This document shows, in pieces, positions 18,319 through 27,022 of a stretch of DNA of 64,000 nt; within the stretch, counting starts at the first letter, position 1; each line of letters starts with the position of its first letter. The stretch is from the NCBI RefSeq assembly GCF_900459175.1, contig NZ_UHFA01000002.1, positions 930,001-994,000 of the forward strand. The letters run 5' to 3'. Source of the DNA: Streptococcus downei MFe28 (GTDB taxonomy: Bacteria; Bacillota; Bacilli; Lactobacillales; Streptococcaceae). The position numbers were made by a program, and so were the translations under genes. Below the pieces are notes generated by a model that saw only the letters and a list, made by a program, of their open reading frames with translations, was not told the origin of the DNA and did not search any database.

Positions 18319-18350
18319 AAAGTTGAAGTTTTCTTCAGCTTTATTTTTTT
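18319..18350 (+). terminator. Terminator between plsC and comEA
   Basis: AAAGTTGAAG pairs with CTTCAGCTTT (one G-U), then ATTTTTTT. The T tract runs straight into the putative SigX site. Confidence 0.8.
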
Positions 18351-18355
18351 ATTTT

Positions 18356-18365
18356 CGAACAAATA
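18356..18365 (+). promoter_or_regulatory. Putative late-competence (SigX/ComX) promoter of comEA
   Basis: CGAACAAATA directly after a T-rich tract. The same ten bases, also after a terminator T tract, precede coiA. The leader to comEA is about 165 bases because a BOX-like fragment (18403-18457) sits in it. Confidence 0.55.
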
Positions 18366-18402
18366 AGTAAGAGCTCCTATGAAAGCGTGGCCCTTCATAT
18401 TC

Positions 18403-18457
18403 ATACTCAATGAAAATCAAGAGTCACCTCTTTGATATATTTTGAGTGTTGAAGAGT
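18403..18457. repeat. Truncated BOX-like repeat
   Basis: Starts ATACTCAATGAAAATCAA and ends near TGAAGAGT with almost no interior; a collapsed copy inside the comEA leader. Confidence 0.6.
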
Positions 18458-18528
18458 CTCATCTATTAGCTCTGGTTTTATGATTGGTGATATTCTTGTG
18501 TGGCTGAGTATCTTGCGGAAGGAGTCTT

Positions 18529-19179
18529 ATGATTAAGGAATGGCTGGAAAAGATAAAAGAAAATAAATTGGTTCTAGGGTTAGTTCTTTCGATAGTTCTA
18601 CTAGCCTCGCTTTTGGCTCTTAATCTCGTTCAGAAAAAGTCAAAGCCAGCTCACTCAGACTTTCCCCAAGTGGCCAAGAGCGCTCAGTCGCTTAAGTCTG
18701 GTCAGGCCTCTTCATCTAGTGATAAGTCCGCTACTATTGTGGTAGATGTCAAGGGGGCGGTAAAAAAAGAAGGGGTCTATGAACTGCCAGCTGGTAGCAG
18801 GGTGACCGATGCCATCCAGAAGGCTGGTGGCTTCGCTGATAATGCTAATAAAAATTCGGTCAATCTGGCGCAGAAACTGCAAGATGAGGCGGTTGTTTAT
18901 GTAGCCGCTCAAGGAGAAAGCACCCAGGAAGTAGCTGGTTCTAGCCCTGCATCAGATAATCAGGCAGGGTCAGCCAGCAGTAGTCAAGCTAAGGTTAACC
19001 TCAACTCAGCCAGTAAAGAGGAACTCCAGACCATTTCAGGGATAGGTGAGAAGCGAGCCCAAGATATTATTGATTACCGCCAGGAGCACGGAGGCTTTAA
19101 GTCTGTTGAAGAATTGAAAAATATCTCGGGTATCGGGGAGAAGACCTATGAAAAAATTGCTCCAGAGGTGACCGTATGA
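18529..19179 (+). CDS. comEA: Competence DNA receptor ComEA
   Basis: 216 residues. N-terminal membrane anchor (residues 14-34), Ser-rich linker, SLBB domain (IVVDVKGAVKKEGVYELPAG), a second Ser-rich linker, and a C-terminal double helix-hairpin-helix (VNLNSASKEELQTISGIGEK) that binds incoming double-stranded DNA at the outer membrane face. ATG follows GGAAGGAGTCTT. comEC overlaps its end by four bases (ATGA), so the two are cotranslated. Confidence 0.97.
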   Translation: MIKEWLEKIKENKLVLGLVLSIVLLASLLALNLVQKKSKPAHSDFPQVAKSAQSLKSGQASSSSDKSATIVVDVKGAVKKEGVYELPAGSRVTDAIQKAGGFADNANKNSVNLAQKLQDEAVVYVAAQGESTQEVAGSSPASDNQAGSASSSQAKVNLNSASKEELQTISGIGEKRAQDIIDYRQEHGGFKSVEELKNISGIGEKTYEKIAPEVTV

Positions 19180-21407
19180 CCAAGTATTTTCCCGTCAGGC
19201 CAATTTACTTGGCTTTTTTGCTAGTCTTATTAGCCTATTTTCTTGATTCCTATTACTGGTTGGTCGGTCTAGTCCTTCTCTTTAGTCTGATTCAGCTGGC
19301 TCGTCACCATGAGGCTAAAAAAGTCGGCCAGGTCTTAATAATTTTAGCAGTATCTGGTTTGGCCATTTTTGCCTATCAAGCAAAGGTTAATAAGGACTAC
19401 GGGACCGCTCCAAGCCAACTGCAAGAGCTAGACTTAATTCCAGACACCATTTCGATTAATGGTGACCAGCTGAGTTTTCGAGCCAAGAATCAGGGACGGA
19501 CCTATCAGGTTTTTTATCGTTTAAAATCGGCAGAAGAAAAAGACTTTTATCAACATCTAACCCATAAGATCCAGATATCAGTCTCGGCCAAGTTAAGCCA
19601 AGCCCCAGCCCAGAGGAATTTTCAGGGCTTTAACTATCGAGCCTACCTCAAGCATGAGGGGATCTACCGGCTGGTCACTATAGAGAAAGTTAAGAAGCTG
19701 GAGCCAGTTAGGCAGGAGACCCTTTTTGATCGCCTGCATGACCTGAGGCGAGAGGCGATTGTCACTTGTCAGCAGAAATTTCCCAGCCCCATGAACCACT
19801 ATATGACGGGCCTGCTTTTTGGTTATTTAGATAAGGATTTTAGCCAGATGGAAGACATCTATACCAGCCTAGGGATTATCCATCTTTTTGCTCTTTCTGG
19901 TATGCAGGTCGATTTCTTTATCGGCTTTTATCGGAGATTTCTCCTGCGTTTAGGCATCAGGCGAGATTGGGTAGATATTTTACAAGTTCCTTTCTCGCTT
20001 TTTTATGCGGGAATGACGGGTTATGCGGTTTCGGTGATGAGGAGCCTACTTCAATCTTTTTGGGAGAACCTTGGGTTGAGGCGCTTGGATAATTTAGCCC
20101 TTACTATCTTTTCGACCTTCCTCATAAGACCAAATTTTCTACTGACAACTGGGGGCTTGCTGAGCTTTGCCTATGCCTTTATTTTAGCGGTCATTGATTT
20201 TAAAGGATTAAGTAGATTCAGGGAAGTCCTTTCCCAAGGTTTGAGTTTGACCTTGGGTGCCTTTCCCTTGTTGACCTACTTATTTGGTGTTTTCCAACCC
20301 TTGTCGCTTTTATTGACTCTCGCTTTTTCCCTAATTTTTGATTATCTCTTGCTCCCATTTTTGAGTTTAGCCTTTTTGCTCAGCCCGCTGCTTAGGCTAA
20401 GCTGGGTCAATCCTTTTTTTAGTCTCCTAGAGCAAATCGTCACTTGGACCCAACAGTTAATTGGCCGTCCTCCTGTTTTTGGTAGTCCTAGTTTGGGACT
20501 TTTAATTAGTCTTTTAATCCTCTTAGCCTTCTTGCATGACTATTGGAAATTCAAGAAAATCCGCCGCCTGCTGATTTTGACTTTTCTGATTTTGGCCGGT
20601 TTGGTCAAGCATCCCTTGACTAATGAGGTAACTATGATTGATGTTGGTCAAGGCGATAGTATTTTTTTGCGAGATAGCTGGGGGAAGACTATCTTGATTG
20701 ATACAGGAGGAAAGGTGACCTTTGGCCAAAAAGAAGCCTGGCAGAAGGGCCATTCGGATAGCAATGCTGATAAGACAGTCATCCCTTACCTCAAGAGTCG
20801 GGGGGTGGGCAAGATTGACCAGCTGGTCCTCACCCATACCGATAGGGACCATATTGGTGATTTAGAAGCAGTCGCTAGGAATTTTGCCATCGGTGAAGTT
20901 TTAGTAAGTCCAGGGAGCTTAACCAAGCCTAGCTTTGTCAAAAGACTGAAGACCCTAAAAATCAAAGTCAGAGCAGTTGAGGTGGGGGCGAGCTTAGAAA
21001 TTATGGGAAGTCATCTGCACGTCCTTTATCCTAGAAGGGTCGGTCAGGGCGATAACAATGACTCCCTGGTTCTCTATGGACAGTTATTAAATAAGACCTT
21101 TCTCTTTACTGGAGATTTGGAGAAGGAAGGTGAAGAAGACTTGTTGGCAACCTATCCTCGTTTGGATATCCAAGTGCTTAAGGCAGGGCACCACGGGTCT
21201 AAAGGTTCCTCCAGCCCAGAATTTTTGAGGCATATTCAGCCAGAGGTGGCCCTAATCTCGGCTGGGCAAAACAACCGGTATAAGCATCCTCATAAGGAAA
21301 CCTTGGAGCGTTTCAAGGACCAAGGCATCAAGGTCTATCGGACCGATCAGGAAGGGGCAATCTCCTATCGAGGCTTCTGGGATTGGCATGTGACGACCGT
21401 CCGTTAG
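19176..21407 (+). CDS. comEC: DNA uptake channel ComEC
   Basis: 743 residues. N-terminal helices and an OB-like DUF4131 region, then the Competence domain with many membrane helices (HLFALSGMQVDFFIGFYRR), and a C-terminal metallo-beta-lactamase domain (VGQGDSIFLRD, HTDRDHIGD, AGHHGSKGSS). ComEC carries single-stranded DNA across the membrane; the MBL domain is thought to degrade the other strand. Metal-binding residues are intact, so the gene looks functional. Confidence 0.97.
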   Translation: MTKYFPVRPIYLAFLLVLLAYFLDSYYWLVGLVLLFSLIQLARHHEAKKVGQVLIILAVSGLAIFAYQAKVNKDYGTAPSQLQELDLIPDTISINGDQLSFRAKNQGRTYQVFYRLKSAEEKDFYQHLTHKIQISVSAKLSQAPAQRNFQGFNYRAYLKHEGIYRLVTIEKVKKLEPVRQETLFDRLHDLRREAIVTCQQKFPSPMNHYMTGLLFGYLDKDFSQMEDIYTSLGIIHLFALSGMQVDFFIGFYRRFLLRLGIRRDWVDILQVPFSLFYAGMTGYAVSVMRSLLQSFWENLGLRRLDNLALTIFSTFLIRPNFLLTTGGLLSFAYAFILAVIDFKGLSRFREVLSQGLSLTLGAFPLLTYLFGVFQPLSLLLTLAFSLIFDYLLLPFLSLAFLLSPLLRLSWVNPFFSLLEQIVTWTQQLIGRPPVFGSPSLGLLISLLILLAFLHDYWKFKKIRRLLILTFLILAGLVKHPLTNEVTMIDVGQGDSIFLRDSWGKTILIDTGGKVTFGQKEAWQKGHSDSNADKTVIPYLKSRGVGKIDQLVLTHTDRDHIGDLEAVARNFAIGEVLVSPGSLTKPSFVKRLKTLKIKVRAVEVGASLEIMGSHLHVLYPRRVGQGDNNDSLVLYGQLLNKTFLFTGDLEKEGEEDLLATYPRLDIQVLKAGHHGSKGSSSPEFLRHIQPEVALISAGQNNRYKHPHKETLERFKDQGIKVYRTDQEGAISYRGFWDWHVTTVR

Positions 21408-21473
21408 GAAAGAAAAATTGCAGAGGAATTTCAGACTTTTGCCGACTCAAGGCTAGTATTTAGGCCAAATTTG

Positions 21474-21497
21474 GGCAATCTATGGGGCAATCTATGG
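21474..21497. repeat. Perfect 12-bp tandem duplication
   Basis: GGCAATCTATGG occurs twice head to tail, upstream of the DUF805 promoter region. Compare the 10-bp duplication at 40321. Confidence 0.75.
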
Positions 21498-21581
21498 ACC
21501 TGCTCAAGGTCTTGCCAAGTTTGAATTTTAGCTTAAAATATGCTATTCTAATAGGTATCAAATTTATTTAGGAGATGGCTC

Positions 21582-22442
21582 ATGTTTAAAGCTTATGCAA
21601 GTTTTTGGAAACACTATATTGATTTTAAAGGACGCACCAAACGCTCAGAGTTTTGGTGGCCTTTTCTCTTCAACAATCTCATTCGTCTGGCATTTTATCT
21701 GATTGTTTTTATTGATTTGTTGCTTCCCTATAGTCAAGAACTCAAATTGATGAAGGACAGCGCTCTTCCAACGGACAATTTCACGATTTGGTCTCATATT
21801 TCGCCCATTATGGTTGTCATCATTATCCTCTGGATCCTGTTTGAATTAGCCATTCTGCTACCAAGCCTGGCTATCGGTGTTCGGCGCTTTCGTGATGCAG
21901 CCTTTCATTGGTCCTTCATCTTTATGTACGGTGTTGCAGTCTTTCTGTCAGCCCTTCCCCTGCCTGGACTCTTTCAAGTTCTTGCCTTGGTGCTTGCAGC
22001 AGGTTTGACCATTGCTAGTATTGTCCTCTGGATATTCCCAAGTCGGGAGAAGAAGCCAAAAGTCCCAAAGGCAGCGATGCCTCAATTTGTTGCCCCTCAA
22101 GCTCCAGTTGTTTTCCAAGCTCCAAGCAATCCAGTTGCTTCTCAAGCTGGTCCAGGTCAGTCCTTTAACCCACAAGCTCAAGGAGTTCCGGCCCAACCTC
22201 TGAATCCTCAGTCTCAAGGGGCTCCATTCATGGCTCAGGGACAAGGGCAATTTCCTAATCAAGGCCAAGCACCAGCGCCTCAAAACCAATATCCTAATGT
22301 TGCTCGGCCAGGCCAAGTTGCTAATGGCGCTGGACAAAACCCTCAAGGAAGTCCTGTAAATCCGGCAGGACCAGTTGCTCCTCAGGGAACTCCAGCACAG
22401 CCCAATCAGCAGGCTAATCCATTTAACCAGCCTCAACAATAA
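21582..22442 (+). CDS. DUF805 membrane protein with Pro/Gln-rich tail
   Basis: 286 residues. The DUF805 domain (MFKAYASFWKHYIDFKGRTK, then SEFWWPFLFNN) has four membrane helices and the internal RRFRDAAFHWS motif. From about residue 165 a 120-residue tail of Pro, Gln, Ala and Asn follows, with imperfect repeats of QAQG/NPQ type, probably disordered. DUF805 proteins are common membrane proteins of unknown role. ATG follows TTTAGGAGATGGCTC. A second DUF805 gene, disrupted, follows after 11 bases. Confidence 0.85.
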   Translation: MFKAYASFWKHYIDFKGRTKRSEFWWPFLFNNLIRLAFYLIVFIDLLLPYSQELKLMKDSALPTDNFTIWSHISPIMVVIIILWILFELAILLPSLAIGVRRFRDAAFHWSFIFMYGVAVFLSALPLPGLFQVLALVLAAGLTIASIVLWIFPSREKKPKVPKAAMPQFVAPQAPVVFQAPSNPVASQAGPGQSFNPQAQGVPAQPLNPQSQGAPFMAQGQGQFPNQGQAPAPQNQYPNVARPGQVANGAGQNPQGSPVNPAGPVAPQGTPAQPNQQANPFNQPQQ

Positions 22443-22453
22443 AAGGATTTAAA

Positions 22454-23137
22454 ATGCTAAAAGCTTACCTCAAATATTGGAAGCAATATGTCAATTTTGG
22501 TGGAAAAAGTACCCGTCCAGATTACTGGTGGGTATTTCTTCTTAACACGATAATGACACTTGCCTTTTGTTTGCTTCTTTCTGTCGTCATTATCAGGTTT
22601 TTGATTGCCCTTGATCATCAACATTTAAGAGAAGTCTGGGAAAATTTCAAAGACACCTACTATTCTAATGTTAGAGACAGCGCACCCTTTCATGCCAAGC
22701 TATTCCCTGTTTTAGACTTTCTTGTCCATTATTCAAGAGGGACCTTAGGTCTATTGTGGCTCAGTTTCTTTTGGAAATTGGCTAATGGGCACCTCTAAAA
22801 ACACCAAACTTTTAAATTAAAGTGTTGATTTAGCAACAATTGTAATGACAAAATCGCAATTTTATTGAGTATTTAGAGGTGCCCTAATTTTTCTCCCAGA
22901 TACGCCCTGCTAGTTCGTTGTTTAAGGGATTCAGGCCTGCATTGGTCTTGGTTTTTTCTGCGCTTGGTTCCAGGACTGATCGTATTATTGGCGACCTTCC
23001 TGACATTTGAGCCAGTCTTTATGCTACATTCCATGCGACTCTTGGATGCCAGCCTAATCTTCTTAGGCATTAGCTTGGCCCTCCTCCTGCTTGCTAAGCT
23101 CTTTGTCCTTGTAATTTCCCTAAGGGCAAGTAAGTGA
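22454..23137 (+). pseudogene. DUF805 membrane protein gene interrupted by a MITE
   Basis: The reading frame from ATG 22454 (MLKAYLKYWKQYVNFGGKST, the DUF805 opening) meets a stop 12 bases inside the element. Deleting the 98-bp element and one TAAT copy rejoins codon for codon, ...WKLAN then FSPRYALLVRCLRDSGLHWS, giving an intact DUF805 protein of about 193 residues ending at TGA 23137. The motif CLRDSGLHW equals RRFRDAAFHW of the upstream paralogue. The truncated product would lack the last two helices. Confidence 0.9.
22787..22884. mobile_element. 98-bp MITE, copy 1
   Basis: Terminal inverted repeats GGGCACCTCTAAA / TTTAGAGGTGCCC and a 4-bp target duplication TAAT (22783-22786 and 22885-22888). 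It differs from copy 2 (31437-31534) at only two positions. It encodes no protein, so its transposase must act in trans. Confidence 0.92.
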
Positions 23138-23246
23138 CTTTTGGATAAGGCTTATTAGGGATAGAGGGGTATCGTAAGCCTTGTCTCTTATTCAGATGAT
23201 TTCGCTTGCCTGAGTCCATTACCAGATACAAAATTAAGGAGTTCTT

Positions 23247-23642
23247 ATGTCAAATTTTTCAGAAAGTTTTATCGCCGCTAATATGGGAAATTTCCCACCA
23301 GATACCTTGCCAGGAATCCGCCAAAGGCTGGCAACTTTGAATGACCAACAGATCAATCGCCTCTATGGGCTGCCCCTAAAGGATCCTACGGTTGCCCTGC
23401 TCCTGTCAATCTTTCTTGGTGCCTGGGGCGTGGATCGCTTTTACCTGGGCCAGGTTGGGCTGGGCATCGGTAAACTCTGTGTGACAATTTTCACGATTGG
23501 AATTGGTGGATTTATTTGGCATATTGTTGATTTGTTTCTCATCATGGGTTCAGCAAGAGAGGAAAATTTTAGGGCCTTGAATAATGCCCTCCAGACAATA
23601 ACCTATCAGGCAGAAAGAACCTCTGACCAAGCCTGGTATTAG
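23247..23642 (+). CDS. TM2-domain membrane protein
   Basis: 131 residues. A polar N-terminus of about 45 residues is followed by the TM2 domain: PTVALLLSIFLGAWGVDRFYLG, a short turn, and the second helix ending DLFLIMG. TM2 proteins are small membrane proteins of unknown function, often near DUF805 genes. ATG follows TTAAGGAGTTCTT. Confidence 0.9.
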   Translation: MSNFSESFIAANMGNFPPDTLPGIRQRLATLNDQQINRLYGLPLKDPTVALLLSIFLGAWGVDRFYLGQVGLGIGKLCVTIFTIGIGGFIWHIVDLFLIMGSAREENFRALNNALQTITYQAERTSDQAWY

Positions 23643-23931
23643 TTGGTAAGTCCCTAGTCAGACAGCTAGCTCATTTAGCAAAGCTGGCTTAGGAGCCTAA
23701 AGAATCAAGATAGAATAGACCGCAGTCTAGAGCTTCCTCTGGGATGTTTTTTGCTGCTCTTCTAAGAAAGAGATAGCAAAGACTCAATGAAAATCAGATT
23801 AAAGTCACTTTGTTGGTTACTAAACCAGAATGCTTGATAGAGCTCTTCATTTGTGGTTTTCAGTTATTAGGATGCCACTCTTGTATGGGCTAGCTGCTCA
23901 TGAAATTTGAATCAGAGCCCTTGGCCTTTTA

Positions 23932-23940
23932 TGGTATAAT
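23932..23940 (+). promoter_or_regulatory. Extended -10 promoter of holA, probable leaderless start
   Basis: TGG-TATAAT, six bases before the holA ATG. The 23643-23931 gap also holds a BOX-end-like fragment near 23782 (CTCAATGAAAATCA) but no gene. Confidence 0.65.
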
Positions 23941-23946
23941 GGGGCT

Positions 23947-24987
23947 ATGATTGCGATTGAAGAAGTTGATGCTTTGAGCAAGGAAAAGCTCCCTCTGATT
24001 ACCGTGGTGACAGGGGACGATTTGGGCCAGTATAGCCAGCTTAAACAGCTCTTTTTGGAGCGGGTAGCTTTTGACCCAAGTGACTTGGCTTATTCCTATT
24101 TTGATTTTCCCGAAAATAGTTTTGTTGATGCCCAGATGGATTTGGAAAGCCTGCCTTTTTTCTCAGATGAAAAGGTCGTCATTTTTGATAATCTCTTGGA
24201 TTTGACAACAGCTAAGAAGTCTTATTTGGACGATAGGGATGCCAAGAGCTTAGAGGCTTATTTGACCAATCCGGTGGAGACCACCAGGCTGGTTATCTTT
24301 GCACCTGGCAAATTAGACGGCAAGCGCCGACTGGTCAAACTGCTTAAGCGAGAAGGAAAAATTTTTGAAGCCAGCCAGCTCAAGGAAGCTGATTTACGAA
24401 CCCATTTTCAAAAGGTGGCCCACCAAGCCGGTTTAGTCTTTGCCAAGGGGGCTTTTGAGCAACTCCTGATTAAGTCCAATTTTGATTTCAGTGAGATTCA
24501 GAAAAATTTGGCCTTTCTCAAGGCCTATAAAGCAGATGGCCGGATTGACCAGACAGACATTGACCAAGCCATTCCCAAAACCCTCCAGGATAATATTTTT
24601 GATTTGACCCAGTATATTTTGCAGGGGAAAATTGACCAGGCTCGTGATTTGGTGAGAGATTTGCGCTTGCAAGGAGAGGATGAGATAAAACTCATTGCCA
24701 TTATGCTCGGCCAGTTTCGCCTCTTTACCCAAGTGAAAATCTTGGCCCAGGCTGGTAAAACAGAGTCGGCCATGGTAGCCCAGCTCTCAGAATTACTAGG
24801 CCGAAAAATCAATCCCTACCAGGTCAAATTTGCCCTCCGTGATAGTCGTCCTCTTGCCCTAAACTTCTTGAAGCAAGCCATGGTCATCTTGATTGAGACC
24901 GATTACCAAATCAAGCAAGGCAAGCTTGATAAGGCCTACCTCTTTGATCTGGCCCTCCTTAAGATTGCTAGTGTTAAGGATGCCTAA
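23947..24987 (+). CDS. holA: DNA polymerase III subunit delta
   Basis: 346 residues. Three AAA+-like domains of the delta clamp-loader subunit: the N-terminal VVTGDDLGQYSQLKQLFLERV, a middle region with FFSDEKVVIFDN, and the C-terminal collar helices (DNIFDLTQYILQGKIDQARDL). It opens the beta clamp as part of the replisome. No Shine-Dalgarno sequence; the ATG sits where transcription should begin. It follows the comEA-comEC block as in related streptococci. Confidence 0.95.
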   Translation: MIAIEEVDALSKEKLPLITVVTGDDLGQYSQLKQLFLERVAFDPSDLAYSYFDFPENSFVDAQMDLESLPFFSDEKVVIFDNLLDLTTAKKSYLDDRDAKSLEAYLTNPVETTRLVIFAPGKLDGKRRLVKLLKREGKIFEASQLKEADLRTHFQKVAHQAGLVFAKGAFEQLLIKSNFDFSEIQKNLAFLKAYKADGRIDQTDIDQAIPKTLQDNIFDLTQYILQGKIDQARDLVRDLRLQGEDEIKLIAIMLGQFRLFTQVKILAQAGKTESAMVAQLSELLGRKINPYQVKFALRDSRPLALNFLKQAMVILIETDYQIKQGKLDKAYLFDLALLKIASVKDA

Positions 24988-25098
24988 GTGAAATTTTTGT
25001 ATTATCTTAAGTCCAAAATAAACAATAGTTACCTCCTACAAGTAGCATAGAACTTCAGCCAAAATTGAAAGCAGACCCCCAGTATAAAGGAGTAAAAT

Positions 25099-26130
25099 AT
25101 GAGCGTTAAAAAAATCGGGATTGTCAGTCTATCTAGTGGCATTATGGGGGAAAAATTTGTCCAGCACGAGCTAAACATTGGCTTGGACAGATTAAAGCAA
25201 TATGACCTTGAGGTCCAGTTTTTACCCCACGCCCTTAAGGGGCTTGACTTTATAAAAAATCATCCTGAATCCAGGGCTCACGATTTATTAGCAGCCTTTG
25301 AGGATGATTCCATTGATATGATTTTGTGTGCGATTGGTGGTGAGGATACTTATCGATTACTACCTTACCTTTTTGAAAATCAGGCCTTAGAAAAAGTGGT
25401 TAGGCAGAAAATCTTTTTAGGTTTCTCCGACACCACCATGAATCATTTTATGTTAAATAAGCTTGGAATTAAAACCTTTTATGGACAAGCATTCCTGCCA
25501 GATGTCTGTGAGCTTTCTAATGAGATGTTGCCATACACCAGGCAATATTTTGAAGAATTGATTAATACAGGGAAAATTAAGGAAATTCGTCCTAGTAAGG
25601 TCTGGTATCAGGAAAGAGAAGATTTCAGTAAGGATGCTGTCGGTATAGAGATGAACAGCTATCAGAATAAGGGCTTTGAATTATTAAAAGGGGAACCAAT
25701 ATTTAAGGGAGAAATTTTAGGTGGCTGCTTAGAGTCAATGTACGATATTTTTGATAACTCCAGATTTGCAGATACTGTTTCCCTTTGTGCACACTACAAG
25801 CTTTTTCCAGACTTAGAAGACTGGAAAGGGAAAATCCTCCTGTTAGAAACCAGCGAAGAGAAGCCAACTCCTCAAGCCTATAGAAGAATGATTCAAGCCT
25901 TAAAAAATTATGGAATATTTGATGTGCTTGCAGGGGTGTTGGTCGGTAAACCACAAGATGAAACCTATTATGATGACTACAAGTCAATCCTACTGGAAGA
26001 GCTTGCGGAAAAAGAGTTACCCCTTGTCTATAATGTCAATATTGGACACGCAACACCTAGATGTATCATTCCATTTGGTGTTGAGGCAGAAGTAAATGTT
26101 GAAAAACAGGTCATTGTGTTCAATAATTAG
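25099..26130 (+). CDS. S66 peptidase (LD-carboxypeptidase/MccF family)
   Basis: 343 residues. S66 fold with the nucleophile in GFSDTT, the glutamate in LLLETSEE and the histidine in NIGHATPRC, so the Ser-Glu-His triad looks complete. Members either trim murein tetrapeptides or, like MccF, inactivate microcin C-type peptidyl nucleotides. ATG follows AAAGGAGTAAAAT. It stands alone between holA and sodA, genes that are neighbours in several streptococci, and looks slightly more AT-rich, so it may be an insertion. Confidence 0.88.
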   Translation: MSVKKIGIVSLSSGIMGEKFVQHELNIGLDRLKQYDLEVQFLPHALKGLDFIKNHPESRAHDLLAAFEDDSIDMILCAIGGEDTYRLLPYLFENQALEKVVRQKIFLGFSDTTMNHFMLNKLGIKTFYGQAFLPDVCELSNEMLPYTRQYFEELINTGKIKEIRPSKVWYQEREDFSKDAVGIEMNSYQNKGFELLKGEPIFKGEILGGCLESMYDIFDNSRFADTVSLCAHYKLFPDLEDWKGKILLLETSEEKPTPQAYRRMIQALKNYGIFDVLAGVLVGKPQDETYYDDYKSILLEELAEKELPLVYNVNIGHATPRCIIPFGVEAEVNVEKQVIVFNN

Positions 26131-26238
26131 AAAAGCCAATAACTCATCATCAGAAATAGTAAATGGTAGGATAAAATGACTGCTTGTTTAAAACTCTATG
26201 ACTAGAAGTTCCTCCCTATGAACTCCTAATCAAATTCC

Positions 26239-26355
26239 TTGAAAACCCTATCATTTTTCTTTACAATGGAGGTGTTTAAGGGTCGAGAACCCTAAACGGC
26301 TAGGCTATGCCAATCTGGCAAGTTCGATTATTAGAAAAGAAATGAGGTAACCTTT
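26239..26355 (+). promoter_or_regulatory. sodA promoter and structured leader
   Basis: TTGAAA (26239-26244) and TACAAT (26262-26267) with 17-bp spacing. The leader of about 80 bases has a hairpin AGGGT / ACCCT and a second one using TGCCA / TGGCA. Confidence 0.7.
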
Positions 26356-26964
26356 ATGGCCATTACATTACCAGATCTTCCTTATGCTTACGATGCTTTG
26401 GAACCATATATTGATGCGGAAACCATGACCCTTCACCACGATAAGCACCACGCTACCTATGTGGCTAATGCTAACGCTGCTTTGGAAAAGCACCCTGAAA
26501 TTGGGGAAGACTTAGAAGCCCTCTTGTCAGATGTGGAAAAAATTCCAGCTGACATCCGTCAAGCCTTGATTAACAACGGTGGCGGTCATCTCAACCATGC
26601 TCTCTTCTGGGAGCTCCTGTCACCAGACAAGCCTCAGATTACCAAAGAAGTGGCAGAGGCTATTGATGAAGCCTTTGGCTCCTTTGATGCTTTCAAGGAA
26701 GCCTTCACAGCAGCTGCAACGGGTCGCTTCGGTTCTGGTTGGGCTTGGTTAGTTGTCAATAAGGAGGGTAAACTTGAAGTTACCTCAACAGCCAACCAAG
26801 ATACCCCAATTATGGAAGACAAAAAGCCAATCTTGGCTCTCGATGTTTGGGAACACGCTTACTATCTAAGCTATCGCAATGTTCGCCCTAACTACATCAA
26901 AGCCTTCTTTGAAATCATCAACTGGAACAAGGTAGCGGAACTCTACGCTGCGGCTGTGAAATAG
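26356..26964 (+). CDS. sodA: Superoxide dismutase (Fe/Mn)
   Basis: 202 residues. Metal ligands His27, His81, Asp163 and His167, the last two in DVWEHAYY. The single streptococcal SOD, which dismutates superoxide in the cytosol; the family is manganese-preferring or cambialistic. ATG follows AATGAGGTAACCTTT. Monocistronic: own promoter and terminator. Confidence 0.98.
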   Translation: MAITLPDLPYAYDALEPYIDAETMTLHHDKHHATYVANANAALEKHPEIGEDLEALLSDVEKIPADIRQALINNGGGHLNHALFWELLSPDKPQITKEVAEAIDEAFGSFDAFKEAFTAAATGRFGSGWAWLVVNKEGKLEVTSTANQDTPIMEDKKPILALDVWEHAYYLSYRNVRPNYIKAFFEIINWNKVAELYAAAVK

Positions 26965-26986
26965 TTGATTTTATAGGAAATTGTCT

Positions 26987-27022
26987 AAGGCCATTCTTCT
27001 TTCATAGAAGTTTGGCTTTTTT
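26987..27022 (+). terminator. sodA terminator
   Basis: AGGCCATTCTTCT pairs imperfectly with AGAAGTTTGGCT, then a T run. The BOX-like repeat begins at its last T. Confidence 0.8.
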
